Below the pieces are notes generated by a model. It worked only from the letters and a program-made list of their open reading frames with translations. It was not told where the DNA came from and did no database searches. Shown one piece after another: positions 43,821-51,048 of a stretch of DNA of 64,000 nucleotides. Position numbers and translations under genes: made by a program. Each line of letters begins with the position of its first letter. The first letter of the stretch is position 1. Source of the DNA: Streptomyces sp. MBT53 (GTDB lineage: Bacteria; Actinomycetota; Actinomycetes; Streptomycetales; Streptomycetaceae); NCBI RefSeq assembly GCF_016654115.1, contig NZ_JAEQAZ010000006.1, forward strand, positions 60,424 to 124,423, in the 5' to 3' direction.

Positions 43821-46103
43821 TCAGCGGACCGGAGGACGGTCCGGCGGCTCGCTCCAGAGCCGACCGGTCGTCCCCCGGTCTGTCCGTGTCCCCTCCCAGG
43901 GCAGTCCCCGGTGCGGGAAGTGGCACGCCACCGTGTGGTCGCCGGCCGGGGTGACCTGCGACGGGCGCGGGATCTCGGTCTCGCAGCGCAGCCGCCGCGC
44001 GACCGGAAGGGCCGCGGCGACGGGACAGCGGGGCCGGAAACGGCATCCCGCGACGAGCGGCACACCGGCCGGGGGTTCGCCGGGCAGCACGATCCGGCGC
44101 CTGGCGCGCTCGGCGACCGGGTCCGGCAGCGGGACGGCCGACAGCAGCGCCCGCGCGTAGGGATGGCGGGGCCCGTCGAACACCTCGGCGACGGGCCCCG
44201 TCTCCACGACCCTCCCGGCATACATCACGGACACCCGGTCGGCGATCTGCCGGACCACCGCCAGATCGTGCGACACCAGCAGATACGCCGGCCCCGACTC
44301 CCGCTTCAGGCGCAGCAACAGGTCCAGGATCTGTGCCTGCACGGACACGTCCAACGCGGACACCGGCTCGTCGAGCAGCAGCAGCGCGGGCTCCACGGCC
44401 AGGGCACGCGCGATCGCGACCCGCTGCCGCTGCCCCCCGGAGAACTGATGCGGATATCGTTCCGCGTCCGCCGGATCCAGCCCCACCTGAGCCAGCAACC
44501 GCGGAATCCGCGCCTCTACGACACCCCGTGGCACCCGCCGGGCGTGCAGCGGCTCGGCGACGATGTCGCCCACCGGCATCCGCGGATCCAGACTCGACAG
44601 GGGATCCTGCGGCACGATCTGCACGGCACCGCGCAGCAGCCGCGCGGTCCGCCGACTCAGCCGCGCGACGTCCTGCCCGAGGATCTCCACGGTCCCCGCC
44701 TCCGGGGCGGTCAGCGACACGATCTCCATCAGCGCCGTCGACTTCCCGGACCCGGACTCACCGACCAACGCGAGGGTCTCCCCGCGACACACCTCGAGAT
44801 CGACCTCCTCGACCGCCCGAACCGCCCGCTCACGACGGCGCCGACCACTGACGGGCACGTAGGTCTTGGCGAGGCCGGAGACACGGAGCACGACCTCGGG
44901 GGCGGCCGGGCCGGGGCGGGACAGGGGAAACGCGGCCGGTTCCGGGGCAGTTGGGAGGGCGTGTCTCCCACCCGGTGTGGTGTGGATGCCACGCGCCGTG
45001 CCGGGTCCCGCGTGCTTCCCGCTCACGACAGCCGACGCCCCGCCCGGCCCGGCGACCTCCGATGTCCCGCCCGGCGGAAAGAGCCCCGTAGCCCCCCGGT
45101 GGATGACCAGCGGGATCCGGCGGCACGCCGCCTCGTGCGCGGCGGTTCCGGCGAGGCCTGCGCGGGACGGGCTGTCCACGCCCAGGAGGGGGATGGTGGA
45201 CGTCTCGCACTCCGGCTGGGTCAGCGGGCAGCGGGGTGCGAAGGCGCAGCCGGGGCCGACCGTGCCCGGGGCCGGGGCCGTTCCCGGTATCGGGGTGAGG
45301 GGGACCCGGGCGTCGGTCCGCGGTACCGAGCCGACGAGTCCGACCGTGTAGGGCATCCGGGGGCGGGTGAGTACGGTCTCGACCGGGCCGGTCTCCACCA
45401 CCCGGCCCGCGTACAGCACCGCGACCCGGTCCGCCGTACCCGCGATCACGCCGAGGTCGTGCGTGACCAGCAGCAGGGCCGCGCCGGTCTCCTGGCGGGC
45501 GTCGGCCAGGGCGTCCAACACCTGTGCCTGCACGGTGACATCGAGCGCGCTGGTGGGTTCGTCCGCGACCAGGACATCGGGGCCGTTGGCCATCGCCATC
45601 GCGATCATCGCCCGTTGCAGCATCCCCCCGGACAACTGGTGCGGATAGGCTCGTGCGGCCCGTGACGGCTCCGGCACTCCCACGAAGTCCAGCAGTTCCA
45701 CCGCCCGCCGCAGCGCCGACTCCCGGTGTGGGCGCGGTCGTTGGTGGATGCGTACGGCCTCCGCGAGCTGGTCGCCGACCCGCTGCACGGGGGTGAAGGC
45801 GTGCAGCGGATCCTGGAAGACCATGGCGATCCGGCGCCCGCGCACCCGCGCCAACTCCCGTTCCGGCAGCCCGAGTAGCTCCTCGCCCAGCAGCCGTACC
45901 GATCCGCCCACCGTCGCGCCCGGTGGGGCGAGCCCCATGAGGGAGAGCGCGGTGAGGGTCTTGCCGGTCCCCGACTCGCCCACCAGGCCCAGTACTTCAC
46001 CACGGCGGAGAGTGAGATCGACGCCTCGCACCACGGGCACGGGCGGCTGTCGCCCGGCGCCGACGGCGACCGTCAGGTCACGGACCTCCAAGACCGCGTT
46101 CAC
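43821..46103 (-). CDS. Fused oligopeptide ABC importer ATPases (DppD-DppF type)
   Basis: A 760-residue protein with two complete nucleotide-binding domains. NBD1 has Walker A GESGTGKT, signature LSGGMLQ and Walker B VLVADEPTSALD; NBD2 (from about 430) has GESGSGKS, FSGGQRQR and LLLLDEPVSALD. Each is followed by the oligopeptide-transporter Cys motif (GCAFAPRCPLTQPECE and GCRFRPRCPV). A Gly/Pro-rich linker of about 110 residues joins them. Two separate subunits are the norm; fusion is less common. The GTG start overlaps the DppC stop (GTGA). It energises import of peptides. Confidence 0.92.
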   Translation of the reverse strand: MNAVLEVRDLTVAVGAGRQPPVPVVRGVDLTLRRGEVLGLVGESGTGKTLTALSLMGLAPPGATVGGSVRLLGEELLGLPERELARVRGRRIAMVFQDPLHAFTPVQRVGDQLAEAVRIHQRPRPHRESALRRAVELLDFVGVPEPSRAARAYPHQLSGGMLQRAMIAMAMANGPDVLVADEPTSALDVTVQAQVLDALADARQETGAALLLVTHDLGVIAGTADRVAVLYAGRVVETGPVETVLTRPRMPYTVGLVGSVPRTDARVPLTPIPGTAPAPGTVGPGCAFAPRCPLTQPECETSTIPLLGVDSPSRAGLAGTAAHEAACRRIPLVIHRGATGLFPPGGTSEVAGPGGASAVVSGKHAGPGTARGIHTTPGGRHALPTAPEPAAFPLSRPGPAAPEVVLRVSGLAKTYVPVSGRRRRERAVRAVEEVDLEVCRGETLALVGESGSGKSTALMEIVSLTAPEAGTVEILGQDVARLSRRTARLLRGAVQIVPQDPLSSLDPRMPVGDIVAEPLHARRVPRGVVEARIPRLLAQVGLDPADAERYPHQFSGGQRQRVAIARALAVEPALLLLDEPVSALDVSVQAQILDLLLRLKRESGPAYLLVSHDLAVVRQIADRVSVMYAGRVVETGPVAEVFDGPRHPYARALLSAVPLPDPVAERARRRIVLPGEPPAGVPLVAGCRFRPRCPVAAALPVARRLRCETEIPRPSQVTPAGDHTVACHFPHRGLPWEGTRTDRGTTGRLWSEPPDRPPVR

Positions 46104-46996
46104 CCGGTCACCCCCGACGACACGGTGGCGCGCGACGGTGCGACGCCGTCCGCCGTCGTCGGGTCGAGCGCGTCCCGCAGCGCGCCGCCGACGAGATTGA
46201 CGGCCAGCACGAACGCGATCAGCAGTCCGGTGGGGAAGAAGAACATCCACGGATACACCAGCGCCACGTCCGTCGCGTCCGCGATCAGCGTGCCGAGGGA
46301 CACGTCCGGGGGCTGTACGCCGAGACCGAAGTACGACAGCCCGGTCTCGCTGATCACCGCCGCGCCCACCGCCAGCGTCGCGTCCGTGATGAGGAACGAC
46401 GCCGTGTGCGGCAGCACGTGCCGCCACAGGATCCGTACCGGCGAGACCCCCATCAGCCGTGCCACCACCACAAATTGACGCTCTTTCAGCGATCGGGTCA
46501 TCCCGCGCACCGCCCGCGCGGTGACCATCCAGCCCAGCAGCGCCAGCAGCCCGACCAGCGCGATCCAGCTCCGGTCGCGCAGCCGGGGCGCGGCCACGGA
46601 CAGCACGAGGAAAGCGGGGAGGACGAGCATCAGATCCACGACGAACATCAGCACCCGGTCGGTCCAGCCGCCGAAGTAGCCCGCGCAGGCGCCCACCACC
46701 GCGGCCAGCCCGGTCGAGAACACCGCGACGAGCAGCCCGATCAGCAGCGACTTCTGCAGTCCCCGCACCACTTGGGCGAAGACGTCCTGCCCGATCCGGT
46801 TGGTGCCCATCCAGTGCCGCGCGTCCGGCGGCTGCCGCAGCGCCGTGTAGTCGACGTCCGTGTGCGTCCACGGGCTGAGGTACGGCCCGAGGAACGCCAG
46901 GGCGAACAGCACCAGCAGGACCGCGAGCCCGCACAGCGCCCCCGGCCGCCGTACCGTCCGGCGCAGTACCGCGCGCCCTCGTCCGCTGGCCCTCAT
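46100..46996 (-). CDS. Oligopeptide ABC importer permease DppC/OppC-like
   Basis: A 298-residue permease with a long N-terminal cytoplasmic segment, TM1 at LCGLAVLLVLFALAFLGPYL, the DppC landmark HWMGTNRIGQDVFAQVVRG, and the EAA loop around MGVSPVRILWRHVLPHTASF. The C-terminus is LDPTTADGVAPS. It overlaps its neighbours by four bases on both sides and pairs with the DppB-like subunit to form the channel. Confidence 0.92.
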   Translation of the reverse strand: MRASGRGRAVLRRTVRRPGALCGLAVLLVLFALAFLGPYLSPWTHTDVDYTALRQPPDARHWMGTNRIGQDVFAQVVRGLQKSLLIGLLVAVFSTGLAAVVGACAGYFGGWTDRVLMFVVDLMLVLPAFLVLSVAAPRLRDRSWIALVGLLALLGWMVTARAVRGMTRSLKERQFVVVARLMGVSPVRILWRHVLPHTASFLITDATLAVGAAVISETGLSYFGLGVQPPDVSLGTLIADATDVALVYPWMFFFPTGLLIAFVLAVNLVGGALRDALDPTTADGVAPSRATVSSGVTG

Positions 46997-47976
46997 GGCT
47001 GCCGTACCCGGGGATCGAGCAGTGCGTGCAGGACGTCGGCGAGCAGCCCGGCGAGCAGGACGACGGCGGCGGCGAAGATGTTGACGGCCACCACCGAGTT
47101 CACGTCGCCCTTCTGCACAGAGTCGACCAGCCAACTGCCCATGCCGGGCCAGCCGAAGACCGACTCGGTGAACACGGCCCCGGTGAACAGGGTCAGCATC
47201 CCGAAGGAGAAGAACACCGACACCGGGACGAGCGAGATCCGCAGCCCGTGGCGCAGCAGCGCACGGCCCGGGGTGAGCCCCTTGGCCCGGGCGGTGCGCA
47301 GATGGTCGGCGCCCAGGACGTCGAGGGTGGCGGCGCGCTGGTAGCGGCTGTAGGAGGCGATCGCGGGGAGCGCCACACAGATCGCCGGCAGCAGCAAGTG
47401 GGCTGCCGTGTCCCGCAGTTGGACGGTCCAGTCGCCCTGCAGTCCCGGTGTGTGCTCGCCCGTGTAGAGGATGACCTGGCTCCCGGCGGCCCGGTTGACC
47501 GCCAGGGCGCCGGTCTTCAGCAGCAGCGCCAGCACGAACGTGGGCACGCACAGCACCGCGAACGAGAACACCGTCAGGAGCCGGTCGCCCGGCCGGCCGT
47601 GGCGGACCGCCCCCCACATCCCGGCCAGCACCCCCACCGCCGTACCCACCACCGTGCCGATCAGCAGCAGCCGCACCGACACCCCGACCCGGCGGCCGAA
47701 TTCGGCGTTCACCGACTCCCCGTCGATGGTTCGGCCCAGGTCGCCGTGGAGGGCCCGCCCCGCCCAGTGCGCGAAGCGCTCCGGCAGCGGAGCGCGGTCG
47801 TCCATGCCCAGCCGGGCCAGCTCCGCGTCGACGACCCGGGCGGGCGGAGGCGGTTGGCGGCCCTCGAAGTAGGCGCGCGGATCGAGCGCGGTCGAGGCGA
47901 GCGCGTAGGTGAGGACGACGGAGGTGAGGAAGAGGATCGTGCAGTGGACCAGGCGCCTGAGGATCAGGGAGAGCAT
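46993..47976 (-). CDS. Oligopeptide ABC importer permease DppB/OppB-like
   Basis: A 327-residue permease: TM1 LVHCTILFLTSVVLTYALAS, the LGDLGRTIDGESV-like segment typical of DppB, and the EAA loop ARAKGLTPGRALLRHGLR, ending with DVLHALLDPRVRQP. ATG 47976 starts MLSLILRRL, the normal DppB opening; an earlier in-frame start is possible at 48009. It is the first gene of the importer operon and is divergent from the receptor gene. Confidence 0.92.
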   Translation of the reverse strand: MLSLILRRLVHCTILFLTSVVLTYALASTALDPRAYFEGRQPPPPARVVDAELARLGMDDRAPLPERFAHWAGRALHGDLGRTIDGESVNAEFGRRVGVSVRLLLIGTVVGTAVGVLAGMWGAVRHGRPGDRLLTVFSFAVLCVPTFVLALLLKTGALAVNRAAGSQVILYTGEHTPGLQGDWTVQLRDTAAHLLLPAICVALPAIASYSRYQRAATLDVLGADHLRTARAKGLTPGRALLRHGLRISLVPVSVFFSFGMLTLFTGAVFTESVFGWPGMGSWLVDSVQKGDVNSVVAVNIFAAAVVLLAGLLADVLHALLDPRVRQP

Positions 47977-48005
47977 GGGCCCTCGTTCCGCTTCATGTGG
48001 GTGAC

Positions 48006-48017
48006 ACATCGTGATGT
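48006..48017. promoter_or_regulatory. Inverted repeat between divergent Dpp permease and receptor genes
   Basis: ACATC-GT-GATGT forms a perfect 5-base inverted repeat 30 bases before the permease start and 73 before the receptor start. It is a candidate operator shared by both transcripts. Confidence 0.4.
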
Positions 48018-48089
48018 TAAGCTCCGGCTCCGCAATGCGCAGGACAGTTCGGGCAGTTGACGGTTCGTCCGTTCTGGGAGGGCCGCAGG

Positions 48090-49775
48090 GTGGAGCGATT
48101 ACGGGGACGGATCGCGCGTTCGCTGGTGTGCACGCTCGTGCTCCTGGCCATGGCCGGCTGCTCCGGTTCCCCCACCGCCGACCGCCGCCCGGCGCTGCCG
48201 ACCTACGGCACCTACGACATCAACGCCCAGCCCACGGACGCCCTTCGCGCGGGCGGCACGCTGACCCTGCCGATGGCGCAGATGATCACGCAGTTCAACT
48301 TCGACCATGTCGACGGCGCCCTGGACGACGTGTGGACCGTCGACAGCATGACCGAGCCCCGGCTCTTCGCCCGCGACGCCAAGGGTGTCCCGCACGCGGT
48401 ACCGGAGTACCTGCTCTCCGCGTCCGTCACCGGCACCTCGCCCCAGGTCGTCACCTACCGGCTCAACCCGAAGGCCCGCTGGTCCGACGGAACGGCCCTG
48501 GGCTGGCGGGACTTCGCCGCCCAGTGGCACGCGCTCGGCGGCGCCGACCAGCGCTATCTGGTCGCCGACACCAGTGGCTACGACCGCATCGCCGACGTGC
48601 GCCAGGGCGTCGGCGCGCACGAGGTGCGGGTCACCTTCAAGCAGCCGTACGCCGACTGGCGCAGGCTGTTCACCCCGCTCTTCCCGGCTGCCGCCTACGA
48701 CACCCCGCAGCGCTTCAACTCCGGCTGGCAGGGCCAACAGCCCATCAGCGCGGGCCCGTTCAAGCTCGCCTCGGTGGACAGGACCGCGCAGACCCTCACC
48801 CTCGTGCCCAACCCCCGCTGGTGGGGCACGAAACCCCGGCTCGACCGGATCGTCTTCCGCGTCCTCGACGCCGACGCCGCCCTCCAGGCCTTCCAGAACG
48901 GCGAGGTCGACGCGGTCAACGCGGCCACCAGCGAGGCCTACGCGCAGCTGAAGAACGCGCCGGACAGCGAGATCCGCATCGGCTCCGCCTGGGACGAGGT
49001 GCACATCACCCTCAACGGCGCGGGCGGCCCGCTCGCCGACCGGACGGTCCGCAACGCGGTCCAACAGGCCGTCGACCGCACCGCGTTGGCCGACGTCGCG
49101 GCCGAAGGCCTCCCGGTGAAGGTGCCGTTGCTCGGCAACCACTTCTTCATGACCAACCAGCCCGGCTACACCGACAACTCCCGCCCCTACGGCACCTACG
49201 ACCTCAAGGCCGCCGAAAAGGCCCTGGACGCCGCGGGCTGGAAGAGCCCCGGCGCCGGCGAGACCCGTATGAAGAACGGCCGCAGCCTCACCCTGCGCTT
49301 CGTGCTCAGCGAGGGCACCAACCGGCTCGGCGAGGATCTCGCCCAGCTCGTCCAGCACATGCTGGCCCAGGCCGGCATCCGGGTCGACATCCAGAAGGTG
49401 CCCGCGTCCGCCTACGCCCCGCAGTACCTGGAGAAGGGGAACTTCGACCTCGCCATCTTCCGGTTCACCGGCCTGACGTACCCCAGTTCCGCCTACGCCA
49501 TCTACCGCCGCCCCGAGGCGGGCCAGCCATTCCAGAACTACGGAGGGGTCGGCTCCGCACGGGTGGACCAGCTCCTGGGCCAGGCCGTCGGCGCCCTCGA
49601 CGAACGGACCGCCCAGCGGCTCTACGACCGCGCGGACGCCGAGATCTGGCGGCTCGGCCACGACATCGAGCTGTACCAGCGCCCCCAGATCCTCGCCGTC
49701 CGCAAAGGCCTCGCCAACTACGGGGTGCCGGGGCTCGGTGACGTCGACTTCAGCAAGGTCGGCTGGCAGAAGTGA
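48090..49775 (+). CDS. Oligopeptide ABC transporter substrate-binding lipoprotein
   Basis: A 561-residue DppA/OppA-type receptor. The signal peptide ends in the lipobox LAMAGCSG. The family core is seen in VTYRLNPKARWSDGTALGWRDF and LRNAVQQAVDR-like TVRNAVQQAVDRTAL. It captures extracellular peptides for the adjacent permease. GTG 48090 is chosen with GGGAGG upstream. Codon 4 is TTA (48099-48101), an early position where bldA control is most effective. A 20-bp stem terminator follows directly. Confidence 0.9.
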   Translation: MERLRGRIARSLVCTLVLLAMAGCSGSPTADRRPALPTYGTYDINAQPTDALRAGGTLTLPMAQMITQFNFDHVDGALDDVWTVDSMTEPRLFARDAKGVPHAVPEYLLSASVTGTSPQVVTYRLNPKARWSDGTALGWRDFAAQWHALGGADQRYLVADTSGYDRIADVRQGVGAHEVRVTFKQPYADWRRLFTPLFPAAAYDTPQRFNSGWQGQQPISAGPFKLASVDRTAQTLTLVPNPRWWGTKPRLDRIVFRVLDADAALQAFQNGEVDAVNAATSEAYAQLKNAPDSEIRIGSAWDEVHITLNGAGGPLADRTVRNAVQQAVDRTALADVAAEGLPVKVPLLGNHFFMTNQPGYTDNSRPYGTYDLKAAEKALDAAGWKSPGAGETRMKNGRSLTLRFVLSEGTNRLGEDLAQLVQHMLAQAGIRVDIQKVPASAYAPQYLEKGNFDLAIFRFTGLTYPSSAYAIYRRPEAGQPFQNYGGVGSARVDQLLGQAVGALDERTAQRLYDRADAEIWRLGHDIELYQRPQILAVRKGLANYGVPGLGDVDFSKVGWQK

Positions 49776-49777
49776 GC

Positions 49778-49821
49778 GCACGACGGCCCCGTACGGACGT
49801 ATCCGTACGGGGCCGTCGTGC
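49778..49821. terminator. Bidirectional terminator with 20-bp perfect stem
   Basis: The arms at 49778-49797 and 49802-49821 are perfectly complementary over 20 bases around a four-base loop; the core is CGGCCCCGTACGGA. It begins three bases after the receptor stop and ends nine bases before the stop of the convergent transposase-like gene, so it can end both transcripts. Confidence 0.9.
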
Positions 49822-49830
49822 GGTGCGGGT

Positions 49831-51048
49831 TCAGGCACGCGGGCGGCTCAGGGCTCTCTCGTCCGCCTGCTGGCGCACCATGTCGTAGCCGAGCGCGGCC
49901 GAGGCCAGCGTCACATGGTGGTGCCAGCCCCGGAAGGAGCGGCCCTCGAAGTCGCCGAGCCCGAACTCCTCGTGCATCCGGCCGAGCGCCCCCTCGGCGA
50001 ACCGCCGCAACTGCGCCAGCGGCACGATCTCCGCGAGCCGGCGGGCCGGGAGGTTCGTCAGCCAGTAGGCGCGCGGCCGGGAGCGGCCGTAGGGCCAGTC
50101 CGCGAGCAGGAGACGCGGCCGGGGGAGTGTGCCCGCGGCCGGGTCCGCGCGCAGCAGGACCGGGCCGGTCACGAACTCCGAGTGCCGCATGCGTTCGGTC
50201 ACCGGGTCGTGCCAGGTCACCGAGGCCCGCTCGCCATGGCGCGCCGCGTGGGCGGCGAGTTCGGCGAGCGTGCCGCGCGTGCCGGGGGCGGCGGCCTGCC
50301 GGCGGGGCAGCAGCACCGGGGTGTGCGGCGCCGCCTGCACGAGATAGCCCAGGCCGCGCGCCTCCAGGCCGCGCAGCAGCGGGTCCGGGTCGCTCTCGCA
50401 ACGCCAGTCGGCCAGCACCGGCAGCGGTTCCAGGGACCACTCGTCGAGCATCTCGTCGAGCGCCTCCAGTACGTAGCTCCAGCGCGGCCTGCACCGTTCC
50501 TGGGTCGGCACATGGGCCTGGCCGCGCAGCCGCTCGTCGCGGTCCCAGCGGGCCGGCAGCAGCAGCCGCCAGTTCACCGGGACCCCGCCGGCCTGGCCCA
50601 CCAGCGAGGCGGCGAGGGCCAGTTGGCAGTTCACCGTCCGTTCCTGGGAGGCCGCGTACTGGCGGGCCACGCCCACCGACCGGTCGCCGTTCTTGGCGAA
50701 GACGACCTCGTCGACGGACCAGGCCTCGGCGCGGAAGGCCCGCACCACCTGCCGGGCGAGCCGCCCCCGTACGGGAGCGGACGCCCACGGACTCTGGTTC
50801 ACGAACTGCTGGATCTGCTGCACGGCCCGCTTGCCGAGCACCTGCTCGGAGATCCGGGCGGGTGTCTTGCGCCCGGGCACATCCAGCAGCCCGCGCACAT
50901 ACACCTCGCCCCAGCGCCGCTGGTCGGCACGGGTGAAGTCGCCGAACAGCTCACGGCAGTAGGCGGGGAGTCCGGCGGAGGTGCCCGGCGGTGCCCCCGG
51001 GGTGCGCATCGGGGGTAATGGGAGGGTGATGGTCGCGAGGTCACTCAT
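49831..51048 (-). CDS. IS701-type transposase-like protein embedded in an operon
   Basis: A 405-residue DDE-superfamily protein. Family blocks: LFGDFTRADQRRWGEVYVRGL near the start, VDEVVFAKNGDRSVGVARQY (first Asp), VLADWRCESDP (second Asp) and FGLGDFEGRSFRGWHHHVT (Glu). All three acidic positions appear retained. ATG 51048 overlaps the end of the epimerase-STAS gene by eight bases, and I see no terminal inverted repeats or target duplication around it. That suggests a resident, possibly domesticated gene, not a recent insertion. A longer GTG start at 51063 is possible. Confidence 0.8.
   Translation of the reverse strand: MSDLATITLPLPPMRTPGAPPGTSAGLPAYCRELFGDFTRADQRRWGEVYVRGLLDVPGRKTPARISEQVLGKRAVQQIQQFVNQSPWASAPVRGRLARQVVRAFRAEAWSVDEVVFAKNGDRSVGVARQYAASQERTVNCQLALAASLVGQAGGVPVNWRLLLPARWDRDERLRGQAHVPTQERCRPRWSYVLEALDEMLDEWSLEPLPVLADWRCESDPDPLLRGLEARGLGYLVQAAPHTPVLLPRRQAAAPGTRGTLAELAAHAARHGERASVTWHDPVTERMRHSEFVTGPVLLRADPAAGTLPRPRLLLADWPYGRSRPRAYWLTNLPARRLAEIVPLAQLRRFAEGALGRMHEEFGLGDFEGRSFRGWHHHVTLASAALGYDMVRQQADERALSRPRA

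Noticed and set aside
44865..45140. Gly/Pro-rich linker of the fused Dpp ATPase as a frameshift between two genes
   Set aside because: The frame is continuous with no stop or internal ribosome site that would favour two separate proteins, and both domains are complete.
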